This document shows, piece by piece, positions 1 to 6,166 of a stretch of DNA of 6,630 bases. How positions within the stretch are numbered: position 1 is the first letter of the stretch; every line of letters starts with the position of its first letter. Origin of the DNA: Candidatus Eiseniibacteriota bacterium. Lineage in GTDB: Bacteria > Eisenbacteria > RBG-16-71-46 > JAGVPR01. The translations under genes were made by a program, and so were the position numbers. The stretch is taken from the NCBI GenBank assembly GCA_020052115.1, contig JAGVPR010000383.1, forward strand, positions 1 to 6,630, read 5' to 3'. A model generated the notes under the pieces. It saw only the letters and a list, made by a program, of their open reading frames with translations, made no database searches and was not told the DNA's origin.

Positions 1-196
1 TCATCCCGCGCAGGCTCAGTGCCCGCGCCGCTCTCAGATTCCGGATCGCCCGCTCGACGTTCGTCCACGCGGTGTTCTGCGTGAGCACCGCCCCGACGGC
101 GACCTCGAACGGCGTGCGCGCCGGCCACCAGTGCTGCGGCCCGTAGGTCCCGCGCAGATCCCCGAACACGGCCTGGATGCGCTTCGCCGGCGGCAG
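1..196 (-). CDS. Endonuclease III-like (HhH-GPD) DNA glycosylase, N-terminal fragment, runs off the left edge
   Basis: Reading the minus strand from about 196 down to 2 gives an uninterrupted frame containing FGDLRGTYGPQHWWP, then TPFEVAVGAVLTQNTAW and NVERAIRNL. The order HWWP..TPFE..VGA.LTQNT.W.NV..AI is the start of the endonuclease III-domain family that includes Helicobacter MagIII (3-methyladenine glycosylase). These are base-excision repair enzymes that remove damaged bases from DNA. The helix-hairpin-helix, the catalytic Asp and any Fe-S cysteines lie outside the window, so substrate and lyase activity cannot be judged. The start is uncertain. A CTG at 196-194 follows a purine-rich AAGGA and gives a family-like N-terminus. 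A GTG at 169-167 would cut into the first helix. An ATG at 247-245 would overlap the divergent transporter start and add a Gly/Arg-rich tail with atypical aga/agg codons. The gene is divergent from the transporter. Confidence 0.83.
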   Translation of the reverse strand, partial: MPPAKRIQAVFGDLRGTYGPQHWWPARTPFEVAVGAVLTQNTAWTNVERAIRNLRAARALSLRGM

Positions 197-245
197 GATC
201 GCTTTCCTTGTCCTCCCGCCCCCGGAGCCTCTAGCATGGGAACCC

Positions 246-1526
246 ATGAATCCCCTTCGCCGCCCGAGCGTGCAGGCGTGGGCGCTCTACGACTTCGCCA
301 ATACGATCTTCTCGATGAACGTGCTCACGATGTACTTCGCGCAGTGGATCGTCCTCGACCGCGGCATGGAGAGCCTCTGGTACTCGGGAGCTTACTCGCT
401 CTCGATGGCCTTCGTCGCCCTCACGCTCCCCGTCCTCGGGACGATGTCCGACGCTGGCGGCGGCCGCATGCGCTATCTCCTCGTCTTCACGATCGCATGC
501 GTCGCGGCCACGGCAGCTCTCGGCCCGATCTCGGCGAACCTCCCGGCGCGCACGGGCGCGCTCGTCGCACTCGGGGTCTTCGTCGTCGCGAACTATGCGT
601 TCCAGGGCGGGCTCGTTTTCTACAACGCGCTCCTCCCGGCGCTTGCTCCTCCGGAGAGGATCGGCCTCGTCTCCGGCTTCGGCGTTTGCCTCGGCTACGC
701 GGGCGCCGTCGCCGGGCTCCTGGTCGCGCTGCCGTTCGTAGAGCGCGCGCTCTTGCCCGAGAGCCTGGGCGCCGGACGCGCGGCCGCATTCTTGCCGACG
801 GCGCTTGCCTTCGCGCTCTTCGCGGTGCCGATCTTCCTGATCGTGAAGGACGCCAAGCGCCGGAGCCCGCGCCCCTCGATCCGCGCCGCGCTGGCCGAGG
901 TGCGCGAAGGACTCACCGATGTGCGACGCTACCCAGGCGTGCGCACGTTTCTCATCGCGAACTTCCTCTTGGTGGATGCGATCAGCACCGCGATCATCTA
1001 CATGGCCGTCTACGCGCAGGTCGTCATGGGCATGGGCGATCGCGCGAAGATCCCGCTCTTCATCGTCTCGACATCATCGGCCGCCGTCGGCTCGCTCCTG
1101 GCGGGCCGCGCCTGCGACCGTTGGGGCGCGCGCCGGGCATTCACCTTCGTCTTCGCCGGATGGACCGTGACGCTTCTTCTCCTCTCGGTCACGAAGGCAC
1201 TCTGGCTCTTCTGGGTGCTCGGCTCGGCCGTCGGCATCTTCCTCGGCGGCGCGTGGACCGTCTCCCGCCCGCTCCTCGCGCAGCTCGTGCCGGCCGAGAG
1301 CCACGGGCGGTTCTTCGGGCTCTACGCCCTCGCGGACAAGAGCGCCTCGATCGTGGGGCCGCTCGTCTGGGGGATCATCGTCTGGGTGTTGCGTGATCAT
1401 CCGGTCGAGCGCTACCGGGTGGCGCTCGCGGCCCTCGCCCTCTTCGTGGCTTCGGGCTGGATCGTCTTTCGCCTCGTTCCCGATCCCTCCAAACGGGCCA
1501 CCGCTCCCCAGGAGGCCGTCCCTTGA
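246..1526 (+). CDS. MFS transporter of the UMF1 (Atg22-like) family
   Basis: This predicted inner-membrane transporter has 426 residues and about 12 hydrophobic segments. The N-terminal WALYDFANTIFS (12-23) is the UMF1 signature, usually seen as WALYDWANSAF. Other family marks are PVLGTMSDAGGGR (62-74) after the second membrane segment, YNALLPALAPPERIGLVSG (126-144) followed by GYAGA, a second-half loop AGRACDRWGARR (287-298), and GRFFGLYALADKSASIVGP (354-372). UMF1 relatives include the yeast vacuolar amino-acid effluxer Atg22, but bacterial substrates are mostly unknown. The ATG at 246 is preferred because the signature begins 11 residues later, at a family-typical distance. An ATG at 177 would add 23 non-family residues. 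No good Shine-Dalgarno precedes 246, so initiation may be leaderless or weak. The stop TGA overlaps the TTG start of the phosphodiesterase, implying one transcript and coupled translation. Confidence 0.93.
   Translation: MNPLRRPSVQAWALYDFANTIFSMNVLTMYFAQWIVLDRGMESLWYSGAYSLSMAFVALTLPVLGTMSDAGGGRMRYLLVFTIACVAATAALGPISANLPARTGALVALGVFVVANYAFQGGLVFYNALLPALAPPERIGLVSGFGVCLGYAGAVAGLLVALPFVERALLPESLGAGRAAAFLPTALAFALFAVPIFLIVKDAKRRSPRPSIRAALAEVREGLTDVRRYPGVRTFLIANFLLVDAISTAIIYMAVYAQVVMGMGDRAKIPLFIVSTSSAAVGSLLAGRACDRWGARRAFTFVFAGWTVTLLLLSVTKALWLFWVLGSAVGIFLGGAWTVSRPLLAQLVPAESHGRFFGLYALADKSASIVGPLVWGIIVWVLRDHPVERYRVALAALALFVASGWIVFRLVPDPSKRATAPQEAVP
1510..1515 (+). promoter_or_regulatory. Ribosome binding site fixing the TTG start of the phosphodiesterase
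   Basis: AGGAGG lies seven bases before TTG at 1523, inside the last codons of the transporter. It is the strongest Shine-Dalgarno near this junction and supports TTG at 1523 over the alternative GTG at 1559, which would leave only MLLIAHRG before the catalytic motif. Confidence 0.72.
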
Positions 1527-2293
1527 AACCACGATTCCTGCGGCCGCCGCGGTTTCCGGTGCTTCTCATCGCGCACCGGGGCATCCCGTCGCGCTACCCC
1601 GAGAATACCCTGATCTCTCTCGAGGCCGGTGCCGGCGAAGGAGCCGATGTCGTCGAGTTCGACGTCCAGCCCACGCGCGACAGCGCGCTCGTCGTGATCC
1701 ACGACGAGACGCTGGAGAGGACGACGAACGGGCGCGGACGGGTGCGTGACCATTCGCTCGAGGAGATCCTGCGGCTCGATGCCGGCGGCTGGTACGCGCC
1801 GGAGTTTCGGCGCCTCCGTGTTCCCACGTTCGATGAGGCGCTCGATGCCGTGGGATCGAAGGCCGTGCTCAACCTGGAGCTCAAGCAGTACGGTCCCGAG
1901 GAACCGCGCTTCGCCGACCGCGTCTACGAGGCCGTCGCCTCGCGCGGGCTCACAGAGACGGTGCTCTACTCGTCGTTCCACTTCAACCTGCTGCGCCGCA
2001 TCCGGGAGATAGACCCCGAGGCTCCGGTTGCCGCGCTCTTCCACTTCGCCCGCGGCCGCCGGCCTGTGGAAGAGGCGATCGCCCTGGGCGCGCGCTTCCT
2101 CGGTTGCCACCACCGGCTCGTGACGGCCTCGCGCATGCAGGATTCGCGCAAGGCCGGAATCCTCGTCTGCCCCTACACCGTGAACACGCGCCGCCGCGCC
2201 GAGACCCTCGTGGACCTCGGTGTGGCGGCGCTCATCACGAACGACCTCTCCGTGATGAAGGAGTATCTCACCGAACGTTTCGCCGCGCGGTAA
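1523..2293 (+). CDS. Glycerophosphodiester phosphodiesterase (GDPD family, cytosolic UgpQ-like)
   Basis: This enzyme is predicted to hydrolyse glycerophosphodiesters to sn-glycerol 3-phosphate and an alcohol, recycling phospholipid headgroups. At 256 residues it is a single TIM-barrel GDPD domain. The catalytic set is intact: H18-R19 in LIAHRG, E27-N28 in YPENT, E45 and D47 in VEFDVQ, H60 in VIHDETLERTTNG, and E119/K121 in NLELK. The C-terminal YTVN (218-221) stands where most relatives have WTVN, and ITNDL (238-242) replaces the common TD.P motif. No signal peptide is evident: the N-terminus is short and Arg/Pro-rich, so the protein is probably cytosolic, like E. coli UgpQ in length and location. 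Translation starts at TTG, whose last two bases belong to the transporter stop codon. The coupling suggests the transporter moves a substrate or product of this enzyme, but that is inference. Confidence 0.95.
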   Translation: MKPRFLRPPRFPVLLIAHRGIPSRYPENTLISLEAGAGEGADVVEFDVQPTRDSALVVIHDETLERTTNGRGRVRDHSLEEILRLDAGGWYAPEFRRLRVPTFDEALDAVGSKAVLNLELKQYGPEEPRFADRVYEAVASRGLTETVLYSSFHFNLLRRIREIDPEAPVAALFHFARGRRPVEEAIALGARFLGCHHRLVTASRMQDSRKAGILVCPYTVNTRRRAETLVDLGVAALITNDLSVMKEYLTERFAAR

Positions 2294-2317
2294 ACGCACC
2301 GCCGGCATGGAGGCCCG

Positions 2318-2953
2318 ATGAGACTCGACATCGTTCACCCGCAGGTAGACGAGTACCTGAAACGCGTCCTGCCGCCGACGCCGTCCGTGCTCCGTGAGAT
2401 GGAGGAGGAAGGGAATCGCCGCGACTTCCCGATCATCGGTCCCCTCTGCGGAAGGCTGCTGGCGATACTGGCCTTGGCCGTGCGCGCCCGGCGAGTCTTC
2501 GAGATGGGAAGCGGTTTCGGCTACTCCGCCCTCTGGCTGGCGCAGGCCGTCGGCCCGCGCGGCACGGTGATCCTCACGGAGGGATCGCTCGAGAACGCAG
2601 AGACGGCGAAGCGCTACTTCACGAAGGCCGGGCTCGGCGGCCGCGCGCGCATCTACGCGGGCGACGCCTTCGAGGCGTTCGAGCGTGAGAAGGGCGCGTT
2701 CGACTTCATCTTCGTGGACATCGAGAAGCGGGACTACGTCGAGGCGTACCGCCGGGCGCGAGCGAGGATCCGTCCCGGCGGAATTCTCGCGTTCGATAAC
2801 ATGCTCCGGGACGGGCGCGTCGCCGGTGTCGAGCAAGACCCGGGGACGGAGGGAGTCCGCGAGCTGACCCGGCTTCTCTACGCCGACGAGCGGCTCGAGA
2901 CGATGATCGTCCCGCTTCGCGACGGGGTCTCCGTGTCCATCGCGCGGTCGTGA
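2318..2953 (+). CDS. Class I SAM-dependent O-methyltransferase (caffeoyl-CoA/catechol OMT-like, cation-dependent)
   Basis: This 211-residue protein matches the short bacterial members of methyltransferase family 3, which transfer a methyl group from S-adenosylmethionine to a hydroxyl, often on catechol-like substrates, using a divalent cation. The SAM-binding motif is VFEMGSGFGYSALWLA (60-75), with acidic E88 at the end of strand 2 and GDAF (115-118) after strand 3. The probable metal ligands are D134 in FIFVDIEKRDY and D160-N161 in ILAFDNML. The subfamily motif more often reads DADK or DIDK; here it is DIEK. The N-terminal 35 residues supply the helices that cap the active site in this family. 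ATG at 2318 is preceded by GGAGG at 2309-2313, four bases away. The gene starts 24 bases after the phosphodiesterase and is probably the third gene of that operon. The true substrate is not readable from sequence. Confidence 0.93.
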   Translation: MRLDIVHPQVDEYLKRVLPPTPSVLREMEEEGNRRDFPIIGPLCGRLLAILALAVRARRVFEMGSGFGYSALWLAQAVGPRGTVILTEGSLENAETAKRYFTKAGLGGRARIYAGDAFEAFEREKGAFDFIFVDIEKRDYVEAYRRARARIRPGGILAFDNMLRDGRVAGVEQDPGTEGVRELTRLLYADERLETMIVPLRDGVSVSIARS

Positions 2954-2958
2954 CGCGG

Positions 2959-2985
2959 GCGCGGAAAGTGCCGCCGCTTTCGCGC
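2959..2985. terminator. Candidate bidirectional terminator hairpin between convergent genes
   Basis: The only gap between the plus- and minus-strand operons is 2954-2996. Within it, GCGC (2959-2962) and GAAAGTG (2964-2970) pair with CGCTTTCGCGC (2975-2985), giving eleven pairs including one T-G, one bulged G at 2963 and the loop CCGC. Its position right after the methyltransferase stop and right after the minus-strand glycosidase stop fits a shared terminator. There is no long T run on either side, so intrinsic termination would be weak. In such GC-rich DNA a hairpin of this size can also arise by chance. Confidence 0.4.
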
Positions 2986-2996
2986 GCTGCGCGCCA

Positions 2997-4022
2997 TCAA
3001 TTCCTCCACAACCCGGGCCGCCGGTCCCATCCGACGAGGCCCGCCGAGACACGCCAGTAGCCGAACTGGCCTTCGGCATCGGCGGGCCGGATGTCCTCGA
3101 TCGCGATGCGGATCGTGTGTGCGCCGGGGGTCAGGTGATCGGTGAGATCGAACTCCGTGGGAAGCACTTCGCTGCCGGGGCACCAGCCGCTCCGGCTGTA
3201 GTCGGAGGACCACGAGCCGTCCGACCAGCGCGCGCAGTACGGATTGCGCTCGCGGAAGCGCCGGCAGTCGTTGCGCCAGGGATGGAAGCGGGCGACGACG
3301 ATACCATCCACGGAGATCACGTTCGCCTTCGAGACGAACTCGTCCTCGTCCTTGCCGTCGGTGCAGTGGCCTGTCGAGAAGTAGCGAAGCACGACGCGAG
3401 CGAGCCCGGGCGGCACCTCCAGCGGCACCTCGACGCCTCCCTCGTTCTCCTTGCGATTGAACGAGTCGGCGTAGAAGACCGGCTTCGCCCACACGGGCGC
3501 ATCGTAGGTGGAATCCGGCTCGTAGCGGAGCGAGAGATCCACGCGCCATCCCGGGCTCACCCACGTATCCACGAAGGCGCGAATCGTGCGCCGGCCTCGA
3601 AGCAGCGGCGCCAGATCCGAGACGTCCACCTCATGGTCCGTGCGTCCGCCGTAGGAGGTCATGAATCGCACGACCTCGAGGTCGGGCGCGCCCTCCATGG
3701 CGAGCCGGATGTTCCCCGCGCGGTCCCAACGATCGTGGACGTTGCGGTCGTCCTTCGGGATCGGATGCAGCGTGAGGAGCGCGCGGATACGGCACGGACC
3801 CGGCAGCTCGGGAAGGGCCGCCTCCGAGCGCGTGACGCGGCCGTTGTCCTCGACCGAAGGCCCGGGAGCGAGGTACTTCGCGGAGGAGTCGGCGTGGAAG
3901 TGGACCATAGCGCCGCGAAAGATGGAGACCGTGACGGTGTCGGACGGCGCCCCGGCGTGAGCCGCGCCGGACATGGAAGCCACGAACGCCGCGAAGAGAA
4001 GTTGACGGAGTGAATTGATCAT
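2997..4022 (-). CDS. Secreted peptide-N-glycosidase F-like protein (PNGase F N- and C-terminal domains)
   Basis: This protein has 341 residues with a signal peptide: a hydrophobic LLFAAFVASMSGAA core, then cleavage predicted after AHA at residue 23. That leaves about 318 mature residues, close to the 314 of flavobacterial PNGase F. PNGase F hydrolyses the amide between Asn and the first GlcNAc of N-linked glycans. From the remembered PNGase F sequence, DRWDRAGNI (97-105) aligns with EWDRYANV, placing D100 at catalytic D60. DEF (227-229) aligns with AEW, placing E228 at E206. FVDTWV (150-155) aligns with YTETWL, placing D152 where E118 is expected. SGWCPG (278-283) matches AGWCPG. The cysteine pairs beside D60 and around E206 in PNGase F are absent; C253, C263 and C281 remain as possible partners. 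ATG at 4022 is chosen because the signal peptide begins there; a GTG at 4052 would put ten extra residues before it. AAAGGG lies upstream. The gene follows the radical SAM gene by 54 bases. Confidence 0.87.
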   Translation of the reverse strand: MINSLRQLLFAAFVASMSGAAHAGAPSDTVTVSIFRGAMVHFHADSSAKYLAPGPSVEDNGRVTRSEAALPELPGPCRIRALLTLHPIPKDDRNVHDRWDRAGNIRLAMEGAPDLEVVRFMTSYGGRTDHEVDVSDLAPLLRGRRTIRAFVDTWVSPGWRVDLSLRYEPDSTYDAPVWAKPVFYADSFNRKENEGGVEVPLEVPPGLARVVLRYFSTGHCTDGKDEDEFVSKANVISVDGIVVARFHPWRNDCRRFRERNPYCARWSDGSWSSDYSRSGWCPGSEVLPTEFDLTDHLTPGAHTIRIAIEDIRPADAEGQFGYWRVSAGLVGWDRRPGLWRN

Positions 4023-4076
4023 CGCCGCCCTTTCCCAGATGCCGGGGCCCACACGGCGCCGGCCGCGGCGACGACT

Positions 4077-5195
4077 CTACCGCTTTTCCGCCGTCTTGGG
4101 CGAGGGACCGATTCCGACGAGGCCGCTCTCCGGCTCAGCGGCAGGGGCCCCGCCGTTTCGCTCCGGCACGGCCGGCGACGGCGAGAGGTGCGCCATGAGC
4201 TTGTGGCGGATGACCCAGCTTCCGACCTTGAACGGATAGCTCTTCAAAGCGGTACGCGCGGTGCAGACCATCCAGCACGCGGTGCACGCGGCGGCGTCCT
4301 TCTGGACCTCGGCGCCTCGTTCGGAAAGCAGGATCTCGCCGAGCGACTTCTCGCGGATGTTGCCCATCTTCCAGTTCATGATGTTGCACGAGAAGACGTT
4401 TCCATACGGATCCACCATCGCCGAAAGCCGGCCGGCCGAGCACGGCAGCCGCCGCTCCCGAGTGCCGACGTACTCCTTCAGGCCGTCGAAGAAGTAGCCT
4501 CGGAACCAGCGTCGCGGGTTCATCGTCCGCATCTCGTCGTGCACGATCCGGTCGAAGTGCGGCGCCACCTCCTCGACCATCGGCAGCGCATTGCCGCGGA
4601 TCTTGAAGTAGTGATCGGAGTCGTGGGCGACGGCGGCCGTGAACTGCACGCCCTCCTTCCGAGCCAGGTCGTAGACCTTCCCGAGGTGCTGGAAGTTGGA
4701 CGAGGTGACCGTGAAGGCGATGCGGATGTCGTGGACGCCGATCCCCTTCAAGGCGCGGACCGTGTCTATCCCCTTCTTGAACCCGCCCGGAATTCCCCGC
4801 ATCTGATCGTGCATCTCATCGAGTCCGTCGAGGGAGATCCCGTACGCGATCTTCCGGTCCACCTGGAACATGCGCTTCGTCTGCTCGAGAATCCGGTCGG
4901 TCAGAAGCCCATTCGTCGAGATGACGACGTGCGCCTTCGGGCAGTTCTCGCGGCAGACGGAGTAGAACTCGGGGATATCGGTGCGCAAGAACGGCTCGCC
5001 GCCGGAGATGTTGATGTCGCCGAGCGATGCCGGCAGGTTGCCCGCCAGCTCCCCGGGCTTCAACTCCTGCTTCCAGTCCGGATCGTCCATCCAGATGTGG
5101 CACATGACGCATCGTGAATTACAGCGATACGTCGTGACGAGGAGGAGATCTTCGATCGCCACCTTCCGCTTGGAAGCGTTGAGTTGGGCGCTCAT
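4077..5195 (-). CDS. Radical SAM enzyme with a C-terminal SPASM-like auxiliary cluster domain
   Basis: This is a 372-residue cytosolic enzyme. The radical SAM domain starts at about residue 14. C25, C29 and C32 in YRCNSRCVMCHIW form the CxxxCxxC site for the 4Fe-4S cluster that cleaves S-adenosylmethionine. INISGGEPFL (61-70) is the SAM-contacting GGE motif, and ISTNGL and YGISLDG follow as usual barrel strands. The C-terminal part has C252, then GNVFSC ending at C270, then C304, C307 and C311. This is the SPASM/twitch pattern that binds one or two auxiliary Fe-S clusters. SPASM enzymes often modify peptides, but some act on small molecules, so the substrate is unknown. The last 35 residues are Pro/Ala/Gly-rich and look disordered. 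ATG at 5195 overlaps the TGA of the MetE-like gene (ATGA), so the two are almost certainly co-translated. No precursor-peptide gene is visible in the window. Confidence 0.93.
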   Translation of the reverse strand: MSAQLNASKRKVAIEDLLLVTTYRCNSRCVMCHIWMDDPDWKQELKPGELAGNLPASLGDINISGGEPFLRTDIPEFYSVCRENCPKAHVVISTNGLLTDRILEQTKRMFQVDRKIAYGISLDGLDEMHDQMRGIPGGFKKGIDTVRALKGIGVHDIRIAFTVTSSNFQHLGKVYDLARKEGVQFTAAVAHDSDHYFKIRGNALPMVEEVAPHFDRIVHDEMRTMNPRRWFRGYFFDGLKEYVGTRERRLPCSAGRLSAMVDPYGNVFSCNIMNWKMGNIREKSLGEILLSERGAEVQKDAAACTACWMVCTARTALKSYPFKVGSWVIRHKLMAHLSPSPAVPERNGGAPAAEPESGLVGIGPSPKTAEKR

Positions 5196-6166
5196 GCGAC
5201 CGAAACCCCCAGCTGCCGGCGCGCCTTCCGCGCGCCTTCGACGATCGCCTGGAGCTTGCCACGGGTCTCGTCCCAGGTGCGGGTCTTCATGCCGCAGTCG
5301 GGATCCACGTAGATCTTCTCGATCGGGATCACGCGCGCGGCGGCGACGATCCGCTCGGCCACCAGATCCGCGCTCTCCACGACGTGGCTGTGCGAGTCCA
5401 CGACGCCGAGTCCTATCTCCTTCGTGAACGGGTGCTTCTTCATCATCTCGATCATGTCGAACCCCGAGTTCGACATCTCGAGGTCTATCTGGTCCACGGG
5501 GATCTCGAGCATTCTCGGGTAGATATCCTCGAAGCGCCCGTAGCAGATGTGGGTGAGGGTCTTCGCCTTGATGCCGCGCGTCACCACCCCCATCGCTTCG
5601 ATCGCAAGACCGATCTCCTCCGGGCGCGTCGAGATCGCCGGCTCGTCCACCTGGATGTACCGCGCGCCGGCCGCCTCGAGGTCCGCCACCTCGCCGTGGA
5701 TCAGCTCCGCGAACGCCATCGTGAGAGCTGCGCGATCGCGGTAATGCTCGTTGAACGACCAGTCCATCATCGTGTAGGGACCCGTGAGGATCGCCTTGAC
5801 CGGCTTCGGCGTGAGCGCCTGCGCGAATCGGAATCGCTCGATCGTGATCGGCGCCGTCCGGCGCAGCGCGCCGGTGACGATCGGTTTCCGGTAGTACCGG
5901 TTGCCGTAGGAGCGAACGAGGCCGCCCTCGATCATCCCCTCGATGTGCTCGGCGAAGTAGGCGACCATGTCGCCGCGATACATCTCGCCGTCCACGAGGA
6001 CATCGATTCCGAGTTCCTCCTGCATCGCGATCGCCTCGCGCGTGGCGCGATCCTCGAGCGCGCGCAGCTCGGCGCGATCCATCTGGCCGCGCGCCGCCTT
6101 GGCGCGGGCCTTCGTCAGATAATCGGGCTTCGGAAAGCTCCCTACGGACGTCGTCGGCAGAATCAC
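5192..6166 (-). CDS. Cobalamin-independent methionine synthase, catalytic core only (MetE C-terminal type)
   Basis: At 324 residues this is a stand-alone MetE catalytic barrel, not the roughly 750-residue two-domain MetE. It is predicted to methylate homocysteine to methionine at a zinc site. All four ligands expected from E. coli MetE (His641, Cys643, Glu665, Cys726) are present as H206 and C208 in THICYG, E230 in DLEMSNSG, and C291 in DPDCGMKTR. Homocysteine-site and barrel motifs also match: VGSFP (8-12), VLVDGEMYRGDMVAYF (56-71), GPYTMMDWSF (129-138), IQVDEPA (171-177) and VVDSHSHVVES (255-265), where H259 aligns with the catalytic His of MetE. Core-only MetE proteins of archaea and some bacteria are thought to take methyl from a methyl-corrinoid rather than from methylfolate. 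A MetE-like coenzyme M transferase is a less likely alternative. The GTG start overlaps the stop of the upstream MetE N-like gene and has a near-perfect ribosome site. Confidence 0.94.
   Translation of the reverse strand: MILPTTSVGSFPKPDYLTKARAKAARGQMDRAELRALEDRATREAIAMQEELGIDVLVDGEMYRGDMVAYFAEHIEGMIEGGLVRSYGNRYYRKPIVTGALRRTAPITIERFRFAQALTPKPVKAILTGPYTMMDWSFNEHYRDRAALTMAFAELIHGEVADLEAAGARYIQVDEPAISTRPEEIGLAIEAMGVVTRGIKAKTLTHICYGRFEDIYPRMLEIPVDQIDLEMSNSGFDMIEMMKKHPFTKEIGLGVVDSHSHVVESADLVAERIVAAARVIPIEKIYVDPDCGMKTRTWDETRGKLQAIVEGARKARRQLGVSVA

Noticed and set aside
208..237. A possible promoter, TTGTCC (208-213) and TAGCAT (232-237) with an 18-base spacer, before the transporter.
   Set aside because: Each box matches the sigma-70 consensus at only four of six positions, and the implied start would make the mRNA nearly leaderless. 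The sigma-factor preference of this organism is unknown, so it is not listed as a feature.
131..1396. A 421-codon plus-strand frame overlapping the transporter.
   Set aside because: It is extremely Arg/Pro/His-rich with no hydrophobic segments. The transporter frame matches a known family over its full length.
1412..3079. A 555-codon open frame on the minus strand opposite the phosphodiesterase and methyltransferase genes.
   Set aside because: It is antisense to two clearly identified genes, with the low-complexity, Arg/Glu-rich composition of a shadow frame and no recognisable domain.
3117..4013. A 298-codon plus-strand frame opposite the PNGase F-like gene.
   Set aside because: No motifs are seen, and it is the mirror of a gene with a signal peptide and catalytic residues on the other strand.
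4057..4070. A small inverted repeat CGCCG-GCCG-CGGCG between the radical SAM stop and the glycosidase start.
   Set aside because: A five-base GC stem with no T run is expected by chance here. It does not show that the glycosidase is transcribed separately.
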